A stretch of 64,000 nucleotides of DNA from Novosphingobium terrae (GTDB lineage Bacteria > Pseudomonadota > Alphaproteobacteria > Sphingomonadales > Sphingomonadaceae). The notes under the pieces were generated by a model, which saw only the letters and a program-made list of their open reading frames with translations, searched no databases and was not told the origin of the DNA. Both the position numbers and the translations under genes were made by a program. The stretch is from NCBI RefSeq assembly GCF_017163935.1, contig NZ_JABVZR010000001.1, positions 1,178,001 through 1,242,000 of the forward strand, read 5' to 3'. This document shows positions 39,808 through 47,938 of the stretch, in pieces; the first letter of the stretch is position 1; each line of letters begins with the position of its first letter.

Positions 39808-40539
39808 TCAGCCCGGCAGACCGGCCCAGTTGCGGGTGCGATACCATTTGGTGATCACATATTTGCAGCCCTTGATCACGGGCAGGGCGGCGTGCAGCGT
39901 GAAGTGGTTGGGCGTGCCGTCGATGTTGGCGTTGTTCCAGGCCAGCAGCATGCCCTGGCGCGGCGTGGCGGTGACGCCGGCGCGCTCGAAGACGGTCTCG
40001 CCGCCTTCCTCCACATCGTTGAGGTAGATCATCGCCGTCCAGCTGCGCTGACCGCCCCGGCTGCGTTCACCGGGCCAATAGGCGGCCTTGGTCGAGAAGA
40101 AATCGTAATGCGCCTTGAACTGCTGGCCGGGCATATAGCGCTGGCCCTGCATCGTCTCGCCATAGGCCGAGGGCATGCCGAGCAGGTCGTCTATCCGCCG
40201 CTCGATCATCATCACGAAGGGGTCGAAGCGGTCGACATTGCCCGAGTAGCTGCTGCGGATCGAGATGTCGTGATCAGCGTCATAGGTCGAGGAAGGCTCG
40301 GCGATGCTGTCGACCATCTCGATGATCTGGGCGCATTCGTCGGGCATCAGGAATTCGGTGACGGTGACGATCTCGGCCTGATGCACCGGGGCGTGCCAGA
40401 CAGTGGGATCGAGCGCGAGCCTTGCCCGCACCGCGCCGCCCATTTTCTCAAGGGCAGATTTATCGACCACCGGCCCCATGTCGGGAAAGACATGGCCATG
40501 AGCGGTGTTGTTCACGGGGGCGGCAGGTGCTGTGCTCAT
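39808..40539 (-). CDS. 2-oxoglutarate/Fe(II) oxygenase, prolyl 4-hydroxylase-like
   Basis: This 243-residue cytosolic dioxygenase of the P4Hc type has iron ligands His 144 and Asp 146 in KAHYDFF, the distal His 216 in FTLHAALPV, and the 2-oxoglutarate lysine Lys 226 in IKGCKYVITKWYR. The core also shows AMIYLNDVEEGGETVF. The protein substrate is unknown. The neighbouring collagen-like Gly/Pro-rich protein (40745-41671) is transcribed from the same strand just upstream, a suggestive pairing that remains inference. Start ATG 40539 is chosen; ten further codons upstream are open. Confidence 0.88.
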   Translation of the reverse strand: MSTAPAAPVNNTAHGHVFPDMGPVVDKSALEKMGGAVRARLALDPTVWHAPVHQAEIVTVTEFLMPDECAQIIEMVDSIAEPSSTYDADHDISIRSSYSGNVDRFDPFVMMIERRIDDLLGMPSAYGETMQGQRYMPGQQFKAHYDFFSTKAAYWPGERSRGGQRSWTAMIYLNDVEEGGETVFERAGVTATPRQGMLLAWNNANIDGTPNHFTLHAALPVIKGCKYVITKWYRTRNWAGLPG

Positions 40540-40683
40540 CGGGCTCCGGCTTCGCTGGTGGTTACGCAAAGGTTACGTGCAGCGTTTTGCCTGTCCCAAT
40601 TTGGCGTGAGCGTCAACGCCCCCTGAACCCCGAGCGAGGTTTGACCGGGGCGGACTCAAGGCGGACCGTGATCGGTATGCGAG

Positions 40684-40721
40684 AACCCCGCCTGAGTGCG
40701 AAGGGCGGCTCAGGCGGGGTT
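40684..40721 (-). terminator. Hairpin downstream of the RcnB-domain gene
   Basis: AACCCCGCCTGAG...CTCAGGCGGGGTT is a perfect 13-bp stem with a 12-nt loop, 24 bp after the stop of the minus-strand gene at 40745. The T run behind it is short. Confidence 0.65.
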
Positions 40722-40744
40722 CATCTCGGGTTTGCGGCTTCCGT

Positions 40745-41671
40745 TTAGAGGAAGAAGCCGTAGAGCACGTCAACGACCTGACCGCTGTAGGTATCCACCA
40801 GCACGGCGTCATTGTAGTAGCGCACCCACTCATAAGGCTCATAGGCCGGGGGCAGGCGATAGGCGTAAGGGTCGGCGATCACATAGGTCGAGCCGAAGAA
40901 CAGCCGGTCCAGCGTGAAGCCGATGCCGAGGCGGCGATAGGCATAGCCGCGATAGGGCGGCGCATAGCGGCCCATGCGGAAGACATCGCGGTGCATGTCG
41001 CGCCAGGCCGACCAGTTGTAGCGGCTGTCATTGCGCCAGCCGTTGTTCCAGCCGCCGCCGGGGCGGCCCGGCCCGTTGAAGCCGGGCCCACCGGGACGAC
41101 CGGGCTGGTTGTAGCCCGGGCCACCGGGGCGGCCATTGTAGCCGGGGGCACCGGGGCGACCGTTGTAGCTGGGGCCGCCGGGACGACCGGCATCGTTATA
41201 ACCGGGGCCGCCCGGGCGATTGCCGTCGAAACCGGGCCCACCGGGGCGACCCGGCTGGTTGAAGTTCCCGCGATTGTCAGGCCCGCGCTGGACATTGCCG
41301 CCGTTGTTGCCGTTGAAGCCGGGGCGTTGGCCGTTCCACTGGCCACCACCGGGGTTCCCGCCGGGGCCGCGCTGAACATTGCCACCGCCCGGATTGCCGG
41401 GCTGAGGGGCCGCCGGGCGCTGAGCACCGGGCGCGCCAGCCTGTCCGCCGCCGTTGAAGCCGCCGCGCGGGCCACCGCCACCGGGGCCGCCGGGATTGCC
41501 GCCACCATGCGGCGCGCCGCCACCGGGGGCGCCGTGCTGAGCCGGGGGAGGCGTGCGACCGCTGTCGGGATTGTCGTCGCGCTTCTGGGCCATGGCCGGA
41601 GTCGCGATCATTGCGATGCTCGCCATCGCCGCGATTGTTGCAAGATGCGCCGAGCGCCGGTTGTTGCCCAT
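40745..41671 (-). CDS. Secreted collagen-like Gly/Pro/Asn-rich protein with RcnB-type C-terminus
   Basis: This 308-residue exported protein has a signal peptide (about residues 1-28, ending IATPAMAQ). Residues about 45-225 are low-complexity, with repeats such as NQPGRPGGPGFNGPG, YNGRPGAPGYNGRPGGPG and GNVQRGPG. The C-terminal 80 residues have DVFRMGRYAPPYRGYAYR and YEWVRYYNDAVLVDTYSG, then QVVDVLYGFF, matching the RcnB family (periplasmic nickel/cobalt homeostasis in E. coli). The Pro-rich middle is unusual in length. Metal function is inference. Confidence 0.82.
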   Translation of the reverse strand: MGNNRRSAHLATIAAMASIAMIATPAMAQKRDDNPDSGRTPPPAQHGAPGGGAPHGGGNPGGPGGGGPRGGFNGGGQAGAPGAQRPAAPQPGNPGGGNVQRGPGGNPGGGQWNGQRPGFNGNNGGNVQRGPDNRGNFNQPGRPGGPGFDGNRPGGPGYNDAGRPGGPSYNGRPGAPGYNGRPGGPGYNQPGRPGGPGFNGPGRPGGGWNNGWRNDSRYNWSAWRDMHRDVFRMGRYAPPYRGYAYRRLGIGFTLDRLFFGSTYVIADPYAYRLPPAYEPYEWVRYYNDAVLVDTYSGQVVDVLYGFFL

Positions 41672-41818
41672 GGTAACCTCATGCTCCCCAGGCGATCCGT
41701 GATGGATGCCGCCTTGATCGTTACTTTGTATCAGAAACTGGCTGACATAGCGCTGAACCGTTCAGAGTGCCTTTTGTTCATCTTTCTGTTTTTCGTGTAA
41801 AAACAGCATATAAAAACA

Positions 41819-41849
41819 AAGCCCCCATCGCGCAGGGCGACGGGGGCTT
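41819..41849 (-). terminator. Intrinsic terminator of ettA
   Basis: On the minus strand AAGCCCCCGTCGC...GCGATGGGGGCTT forms a stem with one mismatch, followed by TGTTTTTATA. It lies 25 bp after the ettA stop. Confidence 0.85.
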
Positions 41850-41873
41850 CGCTTGACCGAAACGCTGAAAAGA

Positions 41874-43553
41874 TCAGCGAGTCAGCTTCTTATAGGCCAG
41901 CGCGGTCGGGCGGTCAGCCGCATCGCCCAGACGGCGGCGCTTGTCTTCCTCATAGGCTTCGAAGTTGCCCTCGAACCATTCGACATGGCTGTTGCCTTCG
42001 AAGGCGAGGATGTGAGTCGCCAGACGGTCAAGGAAGAAGCGGTCGTGGCTGATGACCACGGCGCAGCCAGCGAAGTTCTCGATGGCTTCTTCCAGAGCGC
42101 GCAGGGTTTCCACGTCCAGATCGTTGGTCGGTTCGTCGAGCAGCAGCACGTTGCCGCCCTGCTTCAGCATCTTGGCCATGTGGACGCGGTTGCGCTCACC
42201 GCCCGACAGCTTGCCGACGTTCTTCTGCTGGTCCTGACCCTTGAAGTTGAACGCGCCGACATAGGCACGCGTGCTCATGTCCTGCTTGTTGACCTTCATG
42301 TAATCCAGACCGTCCGAGATTTCCTCCCAGACGTTCTTCGACGGATCGAGGTGATCGCGGCTCTGGTCGACATAGCCCAGACGCACGGTCTGGCCGATCT
42401 CGATCGTGCCTTCATCGGGCTGCTCCTGCCCGGTGATCAGCTTGAACAGCGTGGACTTGCCCGCGCCGTTCGGCCCGATCACGCCCACGATGCCACCGGG
42501 GGGCAGCAGGAAGGACAGGTTCTCGAACAGCAGCTTGTCGCCGTAGGCCTTGGTGATGTTCTTGGCCTCGATCACCTTGCCGCCCAGACGCTCGGGCACC
42601 TGAATGACGATCTGCGCCTTGTTGACGATGCGGGTTTCCTGCGATTCCACCAGCTGATCGAAGGCCTTGATACGGGCTTTCGACTTGGTCTGGCGGCCCT
42701 TGGTGCCGGCGCGGATCCACTCCAGCTCGTCCTTGATCGCCTTGGAGCGGCCTTCGTCCTCGCGGCTCTCCTGCTCCAGGCGCTTGGCCTTCTTGTCCAG
42801 ATAGGTGGAGTAGTTGCCCTCGTAGGGGAAATACTTCCCGCGATCGAGCTCCAGAATCCAGTCCACCACATTGTCGAGGAAGTAACGGTCGTGGGTGATC
42901 ATCAGCACCGCGCCGTGGTATTCCTTCAGGTGGTTTTCCAGCCAGTTGACCGATTCCGCGTCAAGGTGGTTGGTCGGTTCGTCGAGCAGCAGGATGTCCG
43001 GCTTCTGGATCAGCAGGCGGGTCAGCGCGATACGGCGCTTTTCACCGCCCGACAGGCTTTCCACCGACCAGTCGGACGGCGGGCAGCGCAGCGCTTCCAT
43101 GGCGATTTCCAGCTGGTTGTCGAGCGTCCAGCCATCGACGGCGTCGATCTTGCCCTGCAGATCGCCCATCTCTTCCATCAGCGCGTCGAAATCGGCGTCC
43201 TCCGGCGGATCGGCCATGATGTTGCTGATCTCGTTGAAGCGGTCGACCAGATCGGCGGTGGCGCGCGCGCCATCCTTCACGTTTTCCAGCACCGACTTGG
43301 TGGGATCGAGCTGCGGCTCCTGCGGCAGATAGCCGACGGTGATGTTCTCGCCGGGCCAGGCCTCGCCGGTGAAATCCTTGTCGATGCCGCCCATGATCTT
43401 GATCAGGGTGGATTTACCCGCGCCGTTCGGGCCCACGATGCCGATCTTGGCGCCCTGATAGAACTGCAGGTTGATGTTGCTCAGCACCGGCTTGGCGGCG
43501 CCGGGGAAGGTTTTGGTCATGTCCTTCATGACGAAGGCGTATTGGGCGGCCAC
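41874..43553 (-). CDS. ettA: ABC-F translation factor EttA
   Basis: This cytosolic ABC-F ATPase (559 residues, two ABC domains, no membrane part) binds the ribosomal E site and gates the first elongation cycle by energy state. Both Walker A sites (GPNGAGKSTLIKIMGG and GPNGAGKSTLFKLITG), both signatures (LSGGEKRRIALTRLL, LSGGERNRVHMAKML) and LLLDEPTNHLDAES / LLLDEPTNDLDVET are intact. The start is GTG 43553, 7 nt after GGAG, giving MAAQYAFVMK as in the family. It is divergent from the M28 peptidase gene. Confidence 0.95.
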   Translation of the reverse strand: MAAQYAFVMKDMTKTFPGAAKPVLSNINLQFYQGAKIGIVGPNGAGKSTLIKIMGGIDKDFTGEAWPGENITVGYLPQEPQLDPTKSVLENVKDGARATADLVDRFNEISNIMADPPEDADFDALMEEMGDLQGKIDAVDGWTLDNQLEIAMEALRCPPSDWSVESLSGGEKRRIALTRLLIQKPDILLLDEPTNHLDAESVNWLENHLKEYHGAVLMITHDRYFLDNVVDWILELDRGKYFPYEGNYSTYLDKKAKRLEQESREDEGRSKAIKDELEWIRAGTKGRQTKSKARIKAFDQLVESQETRIVNKAQIVIQVPERLGGKVIEAKNITKAYGDKLLFENLSFLLPPGGIVGVIGPNGAGKSTLFKLITGQEQPDEGTIEIGQTVRLGYVDQSRDHLDPSKNVWEEISDGLDYMKVNKQDMSTRAYVGAFNFKGQDQQKNVGKLSGGERNRVHMAKMLKQGGNVLLLDEPTNDLDVETLRALEEAIENFAGCAVVISHDRFFLDRLATHILAFEGNSHVEWFEGNFEAYEEDKRRRLGDAADRPTALAYKKLTR

Positions 43554-43746
43554 AGGCGGTCTCCAAGTCGAAATGATGCGCGGAATTTTGCGTTTTTATC
43601 GGATTTGCCGCGCTCACTACAGGCTGGCCCGGCCCTTGCCAAGCGGGGCGTGGCGCATCGGCGCTGAAAGTGATCCACGGCGGGATAAAGCGGGGGAGGC
43701 ATTCGGCCATTGGCAGGTTTCAAAGCGCGCGCTAATCCTTGCGCCT

Positions 43747-45093
43747 ATGCGAAACATTCTTTCCCCGCTGGCGCTTGCTGCCAGCATCGCCGCCGCTTCG
43801 GCCCCCGTCACCGCGCAGGCGCAGGGAGGGAAGGATACGGTGGCCTATACCATCGTCGCCGACCTCACCAGCGAGGTCGGCCAGCGATTGGGCGGCACCG
43901 CGCGCGAAGCCTATGCCCGCGACTGGGCGGTGAAGCGCCTGACCGCGCTGGGCCTCACCAACCCGCATATCGAGCCCTACACCATGCCCGGCTGGGAGCG
44001 CGGTGCGGAAAGCGCCACGCTGCTGGGCGCTGCCGAGCAGAAGCTGGCCATAACCGCCCTTGGCAATTCGGGCGCGACGCCGGCCAGCGGCATCAAGGCG
44101 CCGATGGTCTATTTCGCCAGCTTTGACGCGCTGAAAGCTGCCCCCGATGCCGCCGTGAAGGGCAAGATCGTCTTCATCGACAATGCCATGCGCGCCGCTC
44201 AGGATGGCGCGGGCTATGGGCCCTATGGCGATGCCCGCCGTGCAGGCCCCTCGCTGGCGGCGAGCAAGGGCGCGGCGGCGGTGCTGATCCGCTCGATCGG
44301 CACCGACCACAACCGCGATCCCCACACCGGCTTCACCGGCTGGGACAAGGGCGTGACGCCGATCGCCGCCGCCGCCGTCTCGGCCCCCGACGCCGATCTG
44401 ATCGCCCTGCGCGCGAAAAAGGGCGTGGTCGAGCAGGTCGCCCTCACGCTGACCCCGCGCTTCACCGGCAATGTGCAGTCGGGCAATGTGGTGGCCGAAC
44501 TGCCGGGCCGTGATCGCTCGCTGCCGCCCATTCTGGTGGGTTGCCATCTCGACAGCTGGGATCTGGCCACCGGCGCCATTGATGACGGCGCGGGCTGCGC
44601 CATCGTCACTGCCGCTGCCTTGCAGGCGGTGAAGGACGGGCAATTGCTGCGCACCATTCGCGTGCTCTGGGCCGGTGCGGAGGAGCGCGGCGGCTTCGGT
44701 GGCGCGGCCTATGCCAAGGCCCATGCCAAGGAGCCGCATGCTCTGGCGATGGAATCGGATTCAGGCGCGGGCCGGGTGTGGCGCGTGAACATTGCCATGG
44801 GCGCCGCCGACAAGGCGCTGGGCGACAACATCGCGGCGCGCCTCTCGGACATGGGCGTCGTGCGCGGCGAGAACAAGGCCGAGGGCGGCGAGGATGTCGG
44901 CTCGATCGCCGCTGAGCAGAAGATCGCGGTGATCGATATGACTCAGGACATGACCCATTATTTCGACATCCACCACACGCCCGACGATACGCTGGACAAG
45001 ATCGATCCGGCGGAGCTGCAGCAGAATGTCGACACATGGGCGGCGGTGCTGAAGATCGCGGGGAATGCGCCGACGATTGCTCCGCAGGGGTAA
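43747..45093 (+). CDS. Secreted M28-family zinc peptidase
   Basis: This 448-residue exported aminopeptidase-type protein has a signal peptide (residues 1-26, ending PVTAQAQ), a PA-like domain (about 90-240) and an M28 catalytic domain. Zinc ligands and the catalytic Glu are readable: GCHLDSWD, AIDDGAGC, WAGAEERGGF, MESDSGAG and IHHTPDDTLD. It may act in the periplasm on peptides. Start ATG 43747 opens the signal peptide; the frame extends far upstream without coding character. Confidence 0.92.
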   Translation: MRNILSPLALAASIAAASAPVTAQAQGGKDTVAYTIVADLTSEVGQRLGGTAREAYARDWAVKRLTALGLTNPHIEPYTMPGWERGAESATLLGAAEQKLAITALGNSGATPASGIKAPMVYFASFDALKAAPDAAVKGKIVFIDNAMRAAQDGAGYGPYGDARRAGPSLAASKGAAAVLIRSIGTDHNRDPHTGFTGWDKGVTPIAAAAVSAPDADLIALRAKKGVVEQVALTLTPRFTGNVQSGNVVAELPGRDRSLPPILVGCHLDSWDLATGAIDDGAGCAIVTAAALQAVKDGQLLRTIRVLWAGAEERGGFGGAAYAKAHAKEPHALAMESDSGAGRVWRVNIAMGAADKALGDNIAARLSDMGVVRGENKAEGGEDVGSIAAEQKIAVIDMTQDMTHYFDIHHTPDDTLDKIDPAELQQNVDTWAAVLKIAGNAPTIAPQG

Positions 45094-45109
45094 GAAGAAA
45101 GGGGTAAGT

Positions 45110-45380
45110 GCGAGGGTGGGTCTTTGTTGGTTGCATGTCTCAAGAGACATGCTCCGGGCCCTCGCGCTCCCATTATTTGTCCACGTTGCGCATCGGGCTC
45201 GGCCATGGAGCAACGTCGCTGCGCCGCAGGCTTTAACATGCGAGTGCAGCCCTCGCTTACAATTCGACTGCCTGCGACGCCATAGCTTGCGCAGGTGGAG
45301 AGGCCGGGCGCTCCGTTTCGGTGCCACTGCCTTTTCGCCGGAAGACGTAACGGGGGTGCAGGGGGCGTAACGCCCCCTGC
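45110..45380 (+). repeat. Intergenic hairpin-bounded repeat, copy 6 (long left-hand variant)
   Basis: The left end is the 58-bp long arm also seen in copy 4, in reverse complement: GCGAGGGTGGGT, palindrome GCATGTCTC-AA-GAGACATGC, then TCCGGGCCCTCGC, followed by GCTCCC. The right end is GCAGGGGGCGTAACGCCCCC (from 45358), as in copy 2. The element fills the gap between the peptidase gene and the convergent membrane protein. Confidence 0.85.
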
Positions 45381-45382
45381 TT

Positions 45383-46492
45383 TTATGCTGCTTCTACCTG
45401 CTCGGGCGCTTCATCCGGCGTGTTCCAATAGGTCCACAAGCGCCAGACAGCACGGGGCAACAGCACGTAACCGATAAAGTACCAGGGCAGCATGATTGCG
45501 CCCCAATAGAAGGTGTCCGCGCGCGAGAAGAGCGCGATCATCAGCGCATAGCCGAAGACCAGCAGGATGCAGAAGCGTCCCTCTCGCCCTTGCAGGGAGA
45601 GCCAGCCCAGCAGCGGCAGCGAGGCCGTCAGCAGCGCCACGCCAAGGGGCAGGGGTTGCAGCGTGCTGGTGAAGATCACCGCCTTGAGAAAGCCTGAGAA
45701 GCCCTGCAGCCCGTGCCAGCCGGAGGAGGCGATGTCGCTCGGCAGCGCCTGCGCGTTCACCTGCGTGGCGTGCCAGGCCATAAAGGCGCCCCATACCGCC
45801 AGCAAGGCGACCCAGCCCGCGACAGCGCGCCATTGCTTCTCGAACACGGCGAAGGCGAGGGCGAGCAGGGCGAAGGGCAGGGTCAGCTCGCGGATGAACA
45901 GGCCCAGCGCGATGGGGATCATCGGCAGCCACCACTTGCGCGGCCAGCCGATCCACAGCGCCAGCGCGATGCAGATGCATTGCCCGGCGGGGTATTCCTG
46001 AAGCGCGAGGATGTTGGGCTGCGTGACCTGCGATCCGCCCGCGCCCAGCGCGCCCAACAAGGCCAGCCGCTCGATCAGATGGAGCTTGTACTCGGTGGCC
46101 AGCACCCACAGGAAGGTGCCGATAAACAGCGCCGCCATGCAGAAATACTGCACCGCCTGCCAGCCGAAGCGCGCGGCAAAGACGACCTCGGTGGGCTGGC
46201 GCATCGTGATGAAAGGCTTGAGGGGATAGTGATGCGCGCGGTGCAGCGTGGCTGCCGCGGCATAGTAATTCTGCCCCTTGGCGACCTGCGCGGCCATATC
46301 GTGATAGAGCCGCACATCGGTGTAGCCGCCCTTCTTGGCAACCTTGATCGGCGGCGGCGTGGCCGTGAGGCACCAGGCGGCCAGCGCGGCCACCAGCAGC
46401 GCCAGCACCACTGCCAGCACGCGGGCCTTGCGCCGGGGCAGGCGGTCCAGGGCGGGGATATGCGCCGTCAGACCGGCGGGCAGAGACAACAT
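45383..46492 (-). CDS. Polytopic inner-membrane protein, possibly GT87-like
   Basis: This is a 369-residue protein with about nine to ten hydrophobic segments. The first periplasmic loop reads DVRLYHDMAAQVAKGQNYY and HRAHHYPLKPFITMRQPTEVV. Such a loop with Asp/Tyr motifs after the first helix occurs in GT-C glycosyltransferases (GT87/DUF2029 type), so a polyprenyl-linked sugar transferase is possible but unproven. ATG 46492 is the only good start. It is monocistronic and converges on the peptidase gene. Confidence 0.75.
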   Translation of the reverse strand: MLSLPAGLTAHIPALDRLPRRKARVLAVVLALLVAALAAWCLTATPPPIKVAKKGGYTDVRLYHDMAAQVAKGQNYYAAAATLHRAHHYPLKPFITMRQPTEVVFAARFGWQAVQYFCMAALFIGTFLWVLATEYKLHLIERLALLGALGAGGSQVTQPNILALQEYPAGQCICIALALWIGWPRKWWLPMIPIALGLFIRELTLPFALLALAFAVFEKQWRAVAGWVALLAVWGAFMAWHATQVNAQALPSDIASSGWHGLQGFSGFLKAVIFTSTLQPLPLGVALLTASLPLLGWLSLQGREGRFCILLVFGYALMIALFSRADTFYWGAIMLPWYFIGYVLLPRAVWRLWTYWNTPDEAPEQVEAA

Positions 46493-47026
46493 TCCTGATC
46501 CTTCTCAAGCTCCCGTGCGTTGCCGCTTCGGGAACGGGCCCTTGTTTGCGCTTTGCTGCCCTGTGTGCAAGGCCCAAGGCAGCATCAGTCGGGGATGGAG
46601 TGGGGGCTGGCAGGAAGGCCTTGGCTGTTTCCTGCGCCGCGACTCGGGAAAATGGGCGCTTGATCATGCCTGCAAAGGCTTTGCGGCAAAGCGAGAGGCA
46701 CGCGCGCCAAAGGCTGCGATACAAGGTTACATCAATTTGATTTCAGGCTGTAAATCTGCAGCTGGCTGGCCCGCTTCGAGCGGATGTCTGATCGAATGCT
46801 GCGTGAGGGGGCGGGCGGCTATCCGAAAACTGCGATTTGGGCGCGCCTTCCCTTTACAATGCGCAAGCCGGGGCGAAATTCAAGTGGGTAAATCACTTCT
46901 GTCGCCAGAAAGCTGTCAGGCGCAAACAAACCCCAACAGGGACGAATGGCACGGCTTTGACCGGCGCGATGGTGAACTCGCCCACAAAGCAGCGGACCGG
47001 ACGCTCTAAAACAAGGGGTCAGAATT
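46493..47026. other. 534-bp intergenic region without a recognisable gene
   Basis: This lies between divergent genes (membrane protein, minus; TauE/SafE, plus). It must contain both promoters. An overlapping open frame on the plus strand has no family character, is largely antisense to the membrane protein and reads as chance. I see no RNA gene or repeat in it. Confidence 0.5.
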
Positions 47027-47863
47027 TTGACGCAAGAGATGAGTATGTGGCTGGTGCCTGCATTGGCAATGCTGGCAGCCGGTCTTGTCGCAGGTTTCGC
47101 TGCCGGTATCTTCGGTATTGGCGGCGGTTTCGTTGTGGTTCCCGCGCTGATGCTGGTGCTGCCCCTGCTGGGCGGTGACAAGCACCAGCTGGCCCATGTC
47201 GCCATCGGCACATCGGCGGCCACCATCATCATCACCTCGCTCCGTTCGCTGCGGTCGCATGCGAAACGTGGTGCGGTCGAGTTTGAAATCCTGAAAACAT
47301 GGGCGCCATGGCTGATCGTCGGCGACGCTGTGGGCGTGATGCTGGCGGGCAAGGTCGATGGCCATGTGCTGCTGATGATCTTCGCCATCGGCGTGGCCCT
47401 GATGGCCGTGATGTTCCTGCTGCCCAAGCTGGCCGACCACAAGCTGAGCGACAACATGCCCAGCCTGGCGCCGCGCATGGCGATTGCCGGTGGCCTTGGC
47501 ACCTTTTCGGCGCTGCTGGGCATCGGTGGCGGCACCATCGCCATCATGGTGATGACGCTGAGCGGCCGCACCATCCACCGCGCCATCGCCACGGCGGCTG
47601 GCATCGGCACGCTGATCGCCATTCCCAGCGCCATCGGCTTTGCCATCATCGGTTTCGGTGAAAGCGGCCTGCCTTACGGTTCGCTGGGCTATGTGAACAT
47701 GCCCGCCGTGGTCGCCATCTCGGCGATGTCGATCATCTCGGCGCCCTATGGCGTGGCCGCCGCGCACAGCCTGCCTGCCGGTCCGCTGCGCAAGATCTTC
47801 GGCTGCTATCTGCTGGTCGTCTCGGCTATCATGTTCAAGAACGCCATGCATATGGCGCACTGA
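47027..47863 (+). CDS. TauE/SafE-family anion permease
   Basis: This 278-residue inner-membrane protein has about eight helices in two repeats and the family glycine-rich signatures GFAAGIFGIGGGFVVVPAL and GTFSALLGIGGGTIAIMVM. Members export sulfite, sulfoacetate or related organic anions. The substrate here is unknown. TTG 47027 lies 8 nt after AGGGG and is preferred. ATG 47039 is an alternative with poorer spacing. It ends 11 bp before an intrinsic terminator. Confidence 0.9.
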   Translation: MTQEMSMWLVPALAMLAAGLVAGFAAGIFGIGGGFVVVPALMLVLPLLGGDKHQLAHVAIGTSAATIIITSLRSLRSHAKRGAVEFEILKTWAPWLIVGDAVGVMLAGKVDGHVLLMIFAIGVALMAVMFLLPKLADHKLSDNMPSLAPRMAIAGGLGTFSALLGIGGGTIAIMVMTLSGRTIHRAIATAAGIGTLIAIPSAIGFAIIGFGESGLPYGSLGYVNMPAVVAISAMSIISAPYGVAAAHSLPAGPLRKIFGCYLLVVSAIMFKNAMHMAH

Positions 47864-47874
47864 TCGCGTATGAA

Positions 47875-47901
47875 GGGGGAGCGGAAAGCTCCCCCTTTTT
47901 T
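47875..47901 (+). terminator. Intrinsic terminator of the TauE/SafE gene
   Basis: GGGGGAGC-GGAAA-GCTCCCCC followed by TTTTTT, a textbook rho-independent terminator 11 bp after the stop. Confidence 0.93.
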
Positions 47902-47938
47902 GTTTCTGCAAGACCAAAATTCATGAGGGACCCAATCC

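Noticed and set aside
41853..43667. 604-codon open frame antisense to ettA
   Set aside because: Both ABC domains of ettA are intact on the minus strand.
46335..47009. 224-codon plus-strand frame between the membrane protein and TauE/SafE genes
   Set aside because: Its first part is antisense to the membrane protein and the rest has irregular composition with no start signal.
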